A stretch of DNA of 64,000 bases. Source: Piromyces finnis. Taxonomy: Eukaryota; Neocallimastigomycota; Neocallimastigomycetes; Neocallimastigales; Neocallimastigaceae. Numbering within the stretch: the first letter of the stretch is position 1; every line of letters starts with the position of its first letter. Both the position numbers and the translations under genes were made by a program. The notes beneath the pieces were generated by a model. The model was not told the DNA's origin and made no database searches. It was given only the letters and a program-made list of their open reading frames with translations. The DNA lies in contig MCFH01000006.1 of the NCBI GenBank assembly GCA_002104945.1, forward strand, positions 496,001 through 560,000, in the 5' to 3' direction. Below, piece by piece: positions 1 through 9,141 of the stretch.

Positions 1-24
1 AAATAAAATATTTGTTGATTTTGA

Positions 25-2343
25 ATTTTCATAAGTGATTTCACAATTCCAAGTGATCTTGAAATTGTAATTTCACTAGTATTCGTGACAACTCCTGCTA
101 ACTACTCTGCTGACTCCGAATCAACAATTAAAGATCCATACGATTTTAATTCTTATGTCCCAATGGTTAATGACAGTTCTACTAAGTTCGACCCTCCAGA
201 GTTCGATTCCGCCAACAGTACCAATTCAGAAATTTTTAATTATAACCCAATCACAAATATTTCACCTAACCCTTCAGATAATTTAAATGAATTTTCAGGT
301 ACTACATCAAAATTTTCTGGTGAAACATCAAAAATTTTATCCAATTCAAATAATGAAAATTTTAATTTAAATAATCAAAATTTTAATAACAAAATTTCAA
401 ATTCTGAAAATGATTATAATCTTGAAATTTCAAAAAACATTTCAAGAAATTTCTCGTCAAATAATGAGTTTAACACACCAAATGATAATTATAATGACAC
501 AGACACATCTAATGATATCAACGTTAATTATAATAATCAAATTTCTCCAACTCCAACAAATAATGATCTCGAAACTCATGATGAATTTCTTAATACAAAT
601 TATTTTCCTTCAAATAATTTTAATAATTCGACTCCTATCATAAAAAATAATAATTTTAATAATTTTTCAAATAATCCAACTAATTTTTACGACCAATTTT
701 CCACATTTAATACAGATACAAATCATAAAATTCCTAAAAGAACTACCAGTCCACCTATTAATCCAAATCTCAAAAGACTTAATTCTTATTCTTACCCTAA
801 AATTGATTCTATTTCTTCAATACATACATCAATTCCTATAACCTATCAAGATGCATTATCAAATGCTAATAGTGACAAATGGATTAATGCTATTAATGAT
901 GAACTTAACAATCTTTATAGAAATAAAACTATGACATTCGTTAAAAATCTTCCCAAAGGTAAAAATGTTGTTACCACCAAATGGATTTTCACTATTAAAA
1001 CAGATGAAAATAATAACATTACTAAATATAAAGCACGTATTGTAGCTAGAGGTTACACACAAAAATATGGCATTGATTTTGAATTTACATACTCTCCAAC
1101 TTTAAATTTTGATATTATTAAACTTCTTCTTGCTATTTCAGCCAAATTTAAATGGAACGTTTACCAATTGGACATCAAATCTGCCTACCTCCATGCAAAT
1201 CTAGATACTGAAATTTATACAACTATTCCCGAAGGTGATAAAAACTATGGTAAAGGATTTTGGAAACTGAATAAAGCTCTATACGGACTCAAACAAAGCG
1301 GAAGACAATGGAATGAATACATTTCTACTTTTCTTATTAATCATGGATTTTCTCAATGCACTTCAGACTATTGTATTTTCTTTAAAACTTTTGATAACCA
1401 AATTTCTTGCATTATTGGACTTTATGTCGATGATATGATTATTTGTGGAACAAATCTTGAACTTATAAGTATAATCTCACAAATTAAATCGAAATTTAAA
1501 ATTTCTAACTGTCAACCTATCCATTATTTATTAGGTATTAAAATTGAAAACAATAATTTTTCTTATTCTATTTCACAAAAACATGTTATTGAAAATATTT
1601 TAGACCAATATAATCTTAATAACTGCAGATCTCGAAAAACACCATGTACTGGTGATAATGATTCTGAAAACACTAAACGATTTGATACGACTATTTACAA
1701 AAGTTTAATTGGTTCTCTTATTTATATTGCTAGATGTACAAGACCAGATATTTCTTTTGCTGTTCACAAAGCTGCTCGAAAATCTGAACAACCTACTATT
1801 TCCGACTACAACAAAGTTATAAATATTATCAAGTATCTTAAAACTACTATAGACTACAAAATTACTTATGATGGTAATGGAAAAATTATTGCATTCACTG
1901 ATGCTGATTTTGGGGGAGATAAGACGGATGGAAAATCAACATCAGGATATATAATTCTTATGGAAAATAATCCAATATGTTGGTGCTCAAATAAACAACA
2001 AACTGTTGCTACTTCTACTGCTGAAGCCGAATATATCAGTACTACAGAATGCACTAAGAAAATTTTATACTTTAGAAATATCTTAGAAGAATTATTCAAA
2101 TTCAACGAACCTATAACTATTTATACTGACAACTTAGCAAGTAAAAGAGCAATTGAAAATGGTGAATTAAATTCCAAACTTAAACACATAAATATAAAAT
2201 TTCATTTCAATAGAGACAATATTAAAAATAACAAAATTAAATTAGAATATATCGACACAAACAATATGCTAGCAGACTTTTTAACAAAAAATATTAATGG
2301 ATCAAAAATGAAAAAGTTCACTGACACTATATTTAAAAAATAA
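25..2343 (+). CDS. Copia pol fragment: linker, reverse transcriptase and RNase H
   Basis: The open frame runs from 25 (just after an in-frame TGA at 22-24) to TAA at 2341-2343. It has no convincing start codon, so it is the continuation of a longer polyprotein or a frame-shifted remnant. Counting from 85, the first 250 or so residues are a low-complexity Asn/Ser/Phe-rich linker. A Ty1/copia reverse transcriptase follows, with the catalytic YVDD (in LYVDDMIICG) near residue 450, and then RNase H with the TAEAEY motif near residue 640. Both domains read through without stops. The upstream integrase is not recognisable in the first 24 bases. The element copies its RNA into DNA in cytoplasmic particles. 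Whether this copy is functional cannot be told, because the 5' part is outside the window and the gypsy insertion breaks its polypurine tract. Confidence 0.9.
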   Translation: MFISDFTIPSDLEIVISLVFVTTPANYSADSESTIKDPYDFNSYVPMVNDSSTKFDPPEFDSANSTNSEIFNYNPITNISPNPSDNLNEFSGTTSKFSGETSKILSNSNNENFNLNNQNFNNKISNSENDYNLEISKNISRNFSSNNEFNTPNDNYNDTDTSNDINVNYNNQISPTPTNNDLETHDEFLNTNYFPSNNFNNSTPIIKNNNFNNFSNNPTNFYDQFSTFNTDTNHKIPKRTTSPPINPNLKRLNSYSYPKIDSISSIHTSIPITYQDALSNANSDKWINAINDELNNLYRNKTMTFVKNLPKGKNVVTTKWIFTIKTDENNNITKYKARIVARGYTQKYGIDFEFTYSPTLNFDIIKLLLAISAKFKWNVYQLDIKSAYLHANLDTEIYTTIPEGDKNYGKGFWKLNKALYGLKQSGRQWNEYISTFLINHGFSQCTSDYCIFFKTFDNQISCIIGLYVDDMIICGTNLELISIISQIKSKFKISNCQPIHYLLGIKIENNNFSYSISQKHVIENILDQYNLNNCRSRKTPCTGDNDSENTKRFDTTIYKSLIGSLIYIARCTRPDISFAVHKAARKSEQPTISDYNKVINIIKYLKTTIDYKITYDGNGKIIAFTDADFGGDKTDGKSTSGYIILMENNPICWCSNKQQTVATSTAEAEYISTTECTKKILYFRNILEELFKFNEPITIYTDNLASKRAIENGELNSKLKHINIKFHFNRDNIKNNKIKLEYIDTNNMLADFLTKNINGSKMKKFTDTIFKK

Positions 2344-2470
2344 CAAAATTTGCAAAAACTTATAATCAACTTTATTTTATTAATATCTTATATTTTATAT
2401 TTTACATTCTACTACTTAAATTTTTCAATTTCTTAATCTCTTCAAATTTTATTTTTATTTTTCATAAAAA

Positions 2471-2485
2471 CAAATTTGAGGGGGG
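2471..2485 (+). promoter_or_regulatory. Copia polypurine tract, disrupted by the gypsy insertion
   Basis: The purine run GAGGGGGG lies about 135 bp after the copia stop codon, where plus-strand DNA synthesis would be primed. It directly abuts the gypsy LTR. Its right-hand continuation (GGGGGAA) is found at 8740-8746, immediately before the copia LTR. The gypsy element therefore inserted into this tract. Confidence 0.8.
2481..2485. repeat. Target-site duplication, left copy (GGGGG)
   Basis: Five G residues directly precede the gypsy LTR at 2486, and the same five follow the other LTR at 8740-8744. Five-base duplications are normal for Ty3/gypsy integrases. The run of Gs makes the exact length slightly ambiguous on the left side, where six Gs are present. 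Confidence 0.8.
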
Positions 2486-3088
2486 TGTAAAGTCGACACA
2501 GAAAGAATAGATTAGGATATCTATTCTATTACAATAACACTAAATTTAAAATAAAAATAAAAAATTGTTTTATTAAAAATATCTTTTATTATAATAGAAT
2601 TTTAATAATAACAATTACATCGATAAAATGATGAAAAATATCTTCTATTTATATTTTTCCTAAATACATTTATATTATATTATAACTATTTATTTCTTAT
2701 ATATTATTATTTAAAATCTACACTAAAATCTTAATTATTAATAAATATTTAAACTATAACTATTTTTAGTAAAATACAATTGGCAATTCAAATTAAGTAC
2801 TATTTAATTTGAATATGTGCCCATGTATTATTGATATATTAATCATTTATTATTTATCTATTTCTAAAAAAAACAATACTAAAACTAGGGATTTAAATTG
2901 AGAATATTAATTTACTTGTTAAACATTAAAAATAAATTAATAATTTATTTTGTTTTAAACTTTAATTATTAATAAATAAATTATGTCTCATTTTCTTTTT
3001 CTGAATATAATTTGTGTAACTTAAACAATAATACTTGTGGCTTAAGTTACATTAAAGATATCAAACAGAGGCGTTTGATATCTTTACA
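2486..3088 (-). repeat. Gypsy 3' LTR (603 bp)
   Basis: It begins TGTAAAG and ends CTTTACA on the plus strand, a 7-bp terminal inverted repeat with TG...CA ends. The sequence matches 8137-8739 at every position compared by eye. Three inverted repeats lie inside it; the strongest is at 3053-3066 with 3073-3086. In element sense this copy lies after the polypurine tract, so it is the 3' LTR. Confidence 0.95.
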
Positions 3089-3100
3089 ATCTCTCTCTCT
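3089..3100 (-). promoter_or_regulatory. Gypsy polypurine tract
   Basis: Read on the minus strand this is AGAGAGAGAGAT directly before the 3' LTR (TGTAAAG). It sits just after the gag-pol stop codon, the expected place for the plus-strand primer of a Ty3/gypsy element. Confidence 0.75.
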
Positions 3101-3124
3101 AAGTCGAGCTCCTGCGAGATTAAT

Positions 3125-6100
3125 TTATAAGGAATCTTTTCTCGAAGGAATTTCAATTACAAATGGTTGGTATCTGTGCTTGATTAGATTACCAACTTTA
3201 TTCTTTCTAATTTTCATGGAGGAGTCGTTCGACTTATATTTTGACTTTTTAGAGTTTCTTTCAAACTCTTGTATTAATTGTTTATCTGGAATCTGATCTT
3301 CAGAAATCCAAGTGGATTTGTCAAATCCTTTCCATGATAACTTATAAAATGTTTCACCATTAACAGATTTCATCTTTTCAATTTTCTCTGGAATTTTTTC
3401 AATTAAATCTGTGTTAAGGTGAATGTTCCTCTTCCTACGATTAGACCTGTCGTTAAACATGTTTTCAAAGTATGGTTCTAACAATGAAACATGAAAGACT
3501 GGATGACATCTCATTGTCTTTGGAAGTTTCAATTTGAAAGCGAGAGAACTAACTTTTTCAATTATCTCAAATGGACCAAGCATTTGAGGTGCTAATTTTC
3601 TCTTTAGGTTAGTTCCAGGAGAATCTTTCAATAACCATACCTTCTTTCCCACTTCGAACTCCGGGGGAATCATTCTCTTCATATCGGCATATTTCTTATA
3701 TGTTTCTTTTGCTTTTTCTAAGTTTTCTTTTAATAATTTAAAGTTTTCATTCATATCAATTACTCTTTGTTCAGCTCTACTAGGTCTATCATTAGCTGGA
3801 ATTTCTAAGCTGAACTTTGGATGAAAACCATAATTAGCAAGGAATGGGGATTGATTTATAGATTGTTGTAAAGTATTATTATATGCAAATTCAGCAAATG
3901 GGATAAGATCAACCCAGTTATTCTGCTTTTTATTTATAAAACAACGGAAATATTGTTCTAATATGCCGTTCACCCTCTCCGTTTGACCATCTGTCTGCGG
4001 ATGGTTGGCAGTTGATAATGAATGATTGATATTAAGAAGGTCACAAAGTCTTGACCAAAAGTCAGAAGTAAATTGCGAGCCTCTATCAGAAATGATGGAA
4101 TCAGGAAGACCATGCAAACGGAAGACATTAGCAATAAAAGCATCAGCAGCAATTGAAGCAGTAGGAAGACAACGTAAAGGAATGGCGTGAGCAAATTTAG
4201 TAAATCTATCGACAACAACCATGAGAGTTGTCATATCTCTGGACTTAGGAAGATCAACAATAAAATCAATAGAAATATCAGACCAGGGCCTACTGGGAGT
4301 GCCCAAGGGGGATAATAATCCATAAGGCTTATGTCTGGGGACTTTGGATTTGCAACAAGTCACGCAAGATTTGATAAAAGATTTAACGTCTGAATGAAAC
4401 CTTGGCCACCAAAAGTTTCTGGAAATCAGTTCAGTGGTTTTCTTAATACCGAAATGACCAGCAGCAACAGAATCATGATGAAGTTCCAAAACTCTTGTCC
4501 TAAGAGATTTAGGAACATAAATAAGATTATTATATAACAAAAATCCTTCATTATCAATAATAACTTTATCAATATTTTTAATAGGTGCATTACATGCAGA
4601 ACCATTCATTTTAAATTGGACAATAGAATTATACAAATCGTCATTTTTAAGTTCTAATAAAATAGAATCGATTAACGGTTTGTTATCGCTATGATGAAAC
4701 GAAATAGTAAGACAAGAAACATCAGAATTAATATTATTCTCTAAATGGTCACTTCTACGAGACAGGATATCAGGCTTACCGGATTTCTTTCCAGCTCTAT
4801 AAATGAGTTTAAAATCAAATCTGGATAAGAACAAATTCCATCTAATTTGTCTCTGAGATAACATTTCAGGTTTTCTAGGAAATGTTAAATTCTTGTGATC
4901 AGTATAAATTATGAACGGATGGCGTGCACCTTCTAAATAATGACGCCATTCTTCAAGAGCAACTACAATAGCAAAAAGTTCCTTGTCATATATAGGATAG
5001 TTTCTTTGACAACTCGTCAAACTTTTAGAAAGAAATGCAATAGGATGTAATTTGCCATCAAATTCTTGAGAGAGAATAGCACCGACAGCATAATTACTAG
5101 CATCAGTTTCTACAATAAATTGTTTATTACTATCCGCATGTTTCAGAATAGGAGCTGACGTGAACAGAGATTTTAATAAAATAAAAGCGTCCTGATCTTC
5201 TTTCACCCAGTTAAAAGCAACATTCTTTCTAGTGAGTTTGTGAAGAGGGTTTGCAATTTTAGCAAAGTCTTTAATAAAAATTCTGTAATAGTTGCATAAA
5301 CCAATAAAAGACTGAACCTCTTTAACATTCTTGGGAACCGGCCAATCGAGAATTGCTTTAACTTTATTTTCATCCATTTGCAATCCATCCTTTGAAATGA
5401 CATAACCAAGAAAAGTGGTTTTCTCAACATCAAACTCACATTTTTCTAATTTAACATAAAGATTATTTTCAAGTAGTTTCTTAAGTACCTTTTTAACATG
5501 CACATGATGTTCTTCGATATTATTAGAATAAATAAGAATATCATCAATATATGAGATAACAAAATCGTCTAAATAGTCACTAAGGACATCGTTAATGAAG
5601 TGTTGAAAAGTTGCAGGTGCATTCTTTAATCCAAAAGGCATAACCAGATATTCAAAATGTCCATATCTAGTACGAAAAGCCGTTTTGTATTCGTCACCTT
5701 CTTTAATACGAACAAGATTATAAGCGGATTTAAGGTCTAATTTAGTAAAAATCTTAGCATTTTTCACCCTATCCAAAAGGTCACTAATTAAAGGTAAAGG
5801 ATATGAATTACGAATGGTAATATCATTCAACTTTCTATAATCGATACAAAGTCTTAGGGAGCCATCCTTCTTTTTAACAAATAAAATTGGGGCACCAGCA
5901 GGAGACGATGATTTCCTAATAAAACCTTTATTTAAATTATCATCAATATATTTTTTAAGTTCCTCTCTTTCAACTTCAGTTAATGGATACAAAGGTCCAT
6001 AAAATAAAGTCGAATCATCTTTAAGTTTGATTTCACAATCATAAGGTCTATGAGGAGGTAACACTTCACAATTTTTTTCATTAAACACTTCACTAAATTC

Positions 6101-7714
6101 TAAATATTGGGTTGGTACGGCGACCAATTTATCTTTATTAATATCTTTTTCATTATCATTATTACTACATGATTCGTTATCATTATTACATATTTCATTA
6201 ATTTTTGTTACAATACATTTAACTTTTTTATTAAAACTAATATATTCATCATCGCTATCATCTTCATCATTGATAGTTCTAACAAGGCGGCCTTTAACAT
6301 ATTCTTTTTCTTCATTGTTTGGGACAGAGGGATCTACTTTCGGCTTTTTGGTCAAGCTTCGGTCGAGAACATCATGATCTAACTGATCATTCTTTGACTT
6401 CTTTCTTGGTTTTCTCTTTCTTTTGCCTTTATTACAATGTCTGGCACAATAACCAGAACTAAAAGCGATTTTCTTAGAGTCGTAGAAAGCATTTGGATTA
6501 TGCTTCTTTATCCACGGCAAACCAAGAATAACATTAACACCGGGGACTTGTAATCCATAAAGTTGAATTACTTCGAAGTGATTTTTGCAGCGGAGCATGC
6601 ACTTCTCAGTCCTTTCCCAAACACTAACAACTCCATCACTAACACCTGAAACACGGAATGGTTCCACTTTTTCCAAATTAATACCAAGTTCTTCAGCAAG
6701 ACTTGGATTAATGAAATTTAATTCAGAACCGGAATCAATTAAAACCTTAATTTTAACTTCCGAAACTTCATTGGTACTCAAGTAAAAGTCCACAAGGTTT
6801 AAATCACTTTTCACTCCCTTGACTCCAACTTTGTAAATTTTTGGATTAACAATTTTTGGAGTCCTTTCTTTAACAATTCTTAACACTTTTCTGGGCTTTA
6901 CTCTATTAGGACAATTAAATTTTAAATGTCCCGGTTGTTTACAAAGAAAACATAACCCTTTTTTCTTTTCTTCTTCAAAGTTATCTATGTTTTCATTGTA
7001 ATTTTTACTTGATCCTTGAATATTCACATACCTTTTTCGTTTATTCTCTCTACTAATTTTAAATACATCCACATCCATAGGATCATTAGCCCTTCTACCA
7101 TTAAAATAAAATTCACTTAAAGAATTCCTTTTCATCATATCTTCAACTAAAATAGTTGAAGAAATCAATTGTTCAATTGAAGTTGGGTTTGATTCAATGA
7201 AAGCCAACTTCTCCCTAAGTGGTGGTAATAAACCTTTCAGAAACATGTAGATTTTTGCGCTATCATTAAAGCTTGAATTTTGGCTAATACGTTGAAACTC
7301 GGTAATGTAATCTAATACCTGACCAAGTTTCCTTTGGCGAAGATTATCTAATTTTCCGTTAGCTACAACGGTATCGTATCTATAACTGCCAAAATTAGCC
7401 TTCAACCTATCTACAAATTCATCATAATGATTTAAAACCCCACTATTATTCTTCATCAACACTGAAGCCCATTCCAAAGGTTTACCAGAGAAGTATGATA
7501 TAACGAAGTCGACCTTGACTCGATCTGTATTATACAGTGTCGGTCGAGTACGAAATACCAACTCAACTCTGGTTAAAAATCCATCCAATTCTCTTTGTTT
7601 ACCAGAAAATATCGGTGGAGCATTAATAATGTTCCCCGAATTCCCAGAAACATCCACAGTCCTATCACCCATCTCTAAATTTAAACTTTCAAACTCACTA
7701 ATTAAGGCCTCCAA
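3125..7714 (-). CDS. Gypsy gag-pol polyprotein with C-terminal chromodomain
   Basis: This is a single intact 1529-residue frame. Domains in order: gag-like region (1 to about 250); a CCHC zinc knuckle near residues 253-267 (C-x2-C-x4-H-x4-C, in LCFLCKQPGHLKFNC); an aspartic protease with DSG near 325; reverse transcriptase with YIDD near 720; RNase H (TDAS near 868); an integrase with an HHCC zinc-binding motif (from about 1076) and a D-D-E core (D in IDFIVD near 1146, D in SDRGSQF near 1208, E in DGQTERVNG near 1243); a GPY/F-type region ending HPVFHVSLLEPY; and a chromodomain at about 1440-1492 (FYKLSWKGF...STW). Gag and pol share one frame without a shift or stop, as in Tf1. The chromodomain would tether integration to marked chromatin. 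No inactivating lesion is visible. Confidence 0.96.
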   Translation of the reverse strand: MEALISEFESLNLEMGDRTVDVSGNSGNIINAPPIFSGKQRELDGFLTRVELVFRTRPTLYNTDRVKVDFVISYFSGKPLEWASVLMKNNSGVLNHYDEFVDRLKANFGSYRYDTVVANGKLDNLRQRKLGQVLDYITEFQRISQNSSFNDSAKIYMFLKGLLPPLREKLAFIESNPTSIEQLISSTILVEDMMKRNSLSEFYFNGRRANDPMDVDVFKISRENKRKRYVNIQGSSKNYNENIDNFEEEKKKGLCFLCKQPGHLKFNCPNRVKPRKVLRIVKERTPKIVNPKIYKVGVKGVKSDLNLVDFYLSTNEVSEVKIKVLIDSGSELNFINPSLAEELGINLEKVEPFRVSGVSDGVVSVWERTEKCMLRCKNHFEVIQLYGLQVPGVNVILGLPWIKKHNPNAFYDSKKIAFSSGYCARHCNKGKRKRKPRKKSKNDQLDHDVLDRSLTKKPKVDPSVPNNEEKEYVKGRLVRTINDEDDSDDEYISFNKKVKCIVTKINEICNNDNESCSNNDNEKDINKDKLVAVPTQYLEFSEVFNEKNCEVLPPHRPYDCEIKLKDDSTLFYGPLYPLTEVEREELKKYIDDNLNKGFIRKSSSPAGAPILFVKKKDGSLRLCIDYRKLNDITIRNSYPLPLISDLLDRVKNAKIFTKLDLKSAYNLVRIKEGDEYKTAFRTRYGHFEYLVMPFGLKNAPATFQHFINDVLSDYLDDFVISYIDDILIYSNNIEEHHVHVKKVLKKLLENNLYVKLEKCEFDVEKTTFLGYVISKDGLQMDENKVKAILDWPVPKNVKEVQSFIGLCNYYRIFIKDFAKIANPLHKLTRKNVAFNWVKEDQDAFILLKSLFTSAPILKHADSNKQFIVETDASNYAVGAILSQEFDGKLHPIAFLSKSLTSCQRNYPIYDKELFAIVVALEEWRHYLEGARHPFIIYTDHKNLTFPRKPEMLSQRQIRWNLFLSRFDFKLIYRAGKKSGKPDILSRRSDHLENNINSDVSCLTISFHHSDNKPLIDSILLELKNDDLYNSIVQFKMNGSACNAPIKNIDKVIIDNEGFLLYNNLIYVPKSLRTRVLELHHDSVAAGHFGIKKTTELISRNFWWPRFHSDVKSFIKSCVTCCKSKVPRHKPYGLLSPLGTPSRPWSDISIDFIVDLPKSRDMTTLMVVVDRFTKFAHAIPLRCLPTASIAADAFIANVFRLHGLPDSIISDRGSQFTSDFWSRLCDLLNINHSLSTANHPQTDGQTERVNGILEQYFRCFINKKQNNWVDLIPFAEFAYNNTLQQSINQSPFLANYGFHPKFSLEIPANDRPSRAEQRVIDMNENFKLLKENLEKAKETYKKYADMKRMIPPEFEVGKKVWLLKDSPGTNLKRKLAPQMLGPFEIIEKVSSLAFKLKLPKTMRCHPVFHVSLLEPYFENMFNDRSNRRKRNIHLNTDLIEKIPEKIEKMKSVNGETFYKLSWKGFDKSTWISEDQIPDKQLIQEFERNSKKSKYKSNDSSMKIRKNKVGNLIKHRYQPFVIEIPSRKDSL

Positions 7715-7774
7715 CGTAAACTATTAAATAAAATAAAAAATGTTTTCTTACTACTGTTTCAAGTAAGTAATCTT

Positions 7775-7818
<44 letters not shown>

Positions 7819-7966
7819 TAATACAATCTATTTAAATACAAAAGTTATTCAAACGCGTTCTGCAAAGCAGTGTCGAACAAGTTTTGTATCTATATATTGA
7901 TTCCTTCGGTAGAATTCCTTTAACAAGGGCAGCAACAGAGTTTAACCTATAATTGTTTCAGTAATT

Positions 7967-8085
7967 CTTCTTCTATGGTAGCAACCAAGTTCTTCTATAA
8001 ATTCTTCTTCTGTGGTAGCAACCAAGTACTTCGGTAGATTCTTCTTCTATGGTAGCAACCAAGTTCTTCTATAAATTCTTCTTCT
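7967..8085 (-). repeat. 37-bp tandem repeat in gypsy leader, three copies plus a partial
   Basis: Units start at 7967, 8004 and 8041, with an 8-base start of a fourth at 8078. Each unit contains TGGTAGCAACCAAG. Copies 1 and 3 appear identical and copy 2 differs at a few bases. The function is unknown; position in the leader suggests a structural or packaging role. Confidence 0.85.
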
Positions 8086-8125
8086 GACAGTAGTAGATAT
8101 CCTAACGTACTCTTGAAGTAGTTAG

Positions 8126-8136
8126 GTAATTGTTAT
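8126..8136 (-). promoter_or_regulatory. Predicted self-priming primer-binding site of the gypsy element
   Basis: On the minus strand, ATAACAATTAC directly follows the 5' LTR. Its exact reverse complement, GTAATTGTTAT, occurs in the LTR at 8269-8259, 35 bases after the start of a TATAAATAG box. In Tf1-type elements the first 11 nt of the mRNA anneal to the primer-binding site beside the LTR, and this matches in length and position. No TGG-starting tRNA-type site lies next to the LTR. Confidence 0.8.
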
Positions 8137-8739
8137 TGTAAAGTCGACACAGAAAGAATAGATTAGGATATCTATTCTATTACAATAACACTAAATTTAA
8201 AATAAAAATAAAAAATTGTTTTATTAAAAATATCTTTTATTATAATAGAATTTTAATAATAACAATTACATCGATAAAATGATGAAAAATATCTTCTATT
8301 TATATTTTTCCTAAATACATTTATATTATATTATAACTATTTATTTCTTATATATTATTATTTAAAATCTACACTAAAATCTTAATTATTAATAAATATT
8401 TAAACTATAACTATTTTTAGTAAAATACAATTGGCAATTCAAATTAAGTACTATTTAATTTGAATATGTGCCCATGTATTATTGATATATTAATCATTTA
8501 TTATTTATCTATTTCTAAAAAAAACAATACTAAAACTAGGGATTTAAATTGAGAATATTAATTTACTTGTTAAACATTAAAAATAAATTAATAATTTATT
8601 TTGTTTTAAACTTTAATTATTAATAAATAAATTATGTCTCATTTTCTTTTTCTGAATATAATTTGTGTAACTTAAACAATAATACTTGTGGCTTAAGTTA
8701 CATTAAAGATATCAAACAGAGGCGTTTGATATCTTTACA
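8137..8739 (-). repeat. Gypsy 5' LTR (603 bp)
   Basis: Same sequence and length as 2486-3088. In element sense it carries U3 with the TATA box (8304-8296), a predicted transcript start at about 8269, then R/U5 running to 8137. It is next to the leader and the gag start, so it is the 5' LTR. Confidence 0.95.
8269..8304 (-). promoter_or_regulatory. Gypsy promoter: TATA box and predicted transcription start
   Basis: TATAAATAG reads on the minus strand from 8304 to 8296. Starting at 8269, 35 bases from the first base of the box, is GTAATTGTTAT, the segment complementary to the primer-binding site. The start is inferred from that complementarity and from the usual TATA spacing. Confidence 0.65.
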
Positions 8740-8744
8740 GGGGG
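8740..8744. repeat. Target-site duplication, right copy (GGGGG)
   Basis: These five Gs directly follow the gypsy LTR and match 2481-2485. They are followed by AA and the TGTTAAAC start of the copia LTR. Confidence 0.8.
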
Positions 8745-8746
8745 AA

Positions 8747-8992
8747 TGTTAAACATTAATAATTTAACTTAAATCTAGAAATATGTAGAATAGAATAGAA
8801 TTATGTATTACTAATATATTTAGTCATAGAATATTCTCATGATAAATAATACGCCACAATCCTTAGTATAAATAGAGAATAAATTTATGAACTATTTATG
8901 TACTTTGTAATTACCTTTTTATTAATAATATTAATAAATAAAGTTTATATTAAAAACAATATTATAAATTTTCTCAAAAACAATAAATAACA
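8747..8992 (+). repeat. Copia 3' LTR (about 246 bp)
   Basis: It begins TGTTA and is proposed to end TAACA at 8988-8992, giving matching terminal inverted repeats. It contains TATAAATA at 8867-8874 and AATAAA signals near 8933-8943. The start is firm because it follows the reconstituted polypurine tract. The end is inferred from the inverted repeat only, because the 5' LTR is outside the window. Confidence 0.7.
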
Positions 8993-9108
8993 AATATAAA
9001 CTGAAAAATAAAGAATATTCTAGTTGCATAATAGTTTAATGAACTCTACTAATTATACTTGTGAGTAATTTATTCCTATTTAATAAATTAAAGATATTCA
9101 CTATAGAG

Positions 9109-9141
<33 letters not shown>

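Larger units (their letters stand above)
7715..8136 (-). other. Gypsy 5' untranslated leader
   Basis: The leader between the 5' LTR and gag holds the primer-binding site (8126-8136), three 37-bp tandem repeats (7967-8077, with 8 bases of a fourth) and a long run of T on the plus strand (about 7776-7814, poly-A in element sense). No open frame of note is present. It may carry packaging signals, but none can be assigned from sequence alone. Confidence 0.75.
2486..8739 (-). mobile_element. Complete Ty3/gypsy chromovirus (Tf1/sushi-like), nested in a copia element
   Basis: This 6254-bp element is on the minus strand. It has two 603-bp LTRs that look identical, a leader with a self-priming binding site, one uninterrupted gag-pol frame of 1529 codons ending in a chromodomain, and an AG-repeat polypurine tract. 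It is flanked by a GGGGG duplication. The open frame, apparently identical LTRs and clean flanks indicate a recent insertion that may still be mobile. Identity of the LTRs was judged by eye. Confidence 0.93.
1..8992 (+). mobile_element. Ty1/copia LTR retrotransposon, 3' part, interrupted by a nested gypsy element
   Basis: The left end lies outside the window. The visible parts are the end of pol (to 2343), an untranslated stretch, a purine-rich tract ending in GAGGGGGG (2478-2485), the inserted gypsy element (2486-8739), and then the rest of the copia tract followed by its 3' LTR (8747-8992). Removing the gypsy element and one GGGGG copy gives GAGGGGGGAA directly followed by TGTTAAAC, the normal order of polypurine tract then LTR. 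The 5' LTR and gag are not visible, so the copia target duplication cannot be checked. Confidence 0.85.

Noticed and set aside
2486-3088. This LTR as the 3' LTR of the copia element
   Set aside because: It follows copia pol and a purine tract, but the GGGGG duplication, the matching LTR at 8137-8739 and the gypsy frame between them show that it belongs to gypsy; a different LTR follows at 8747.
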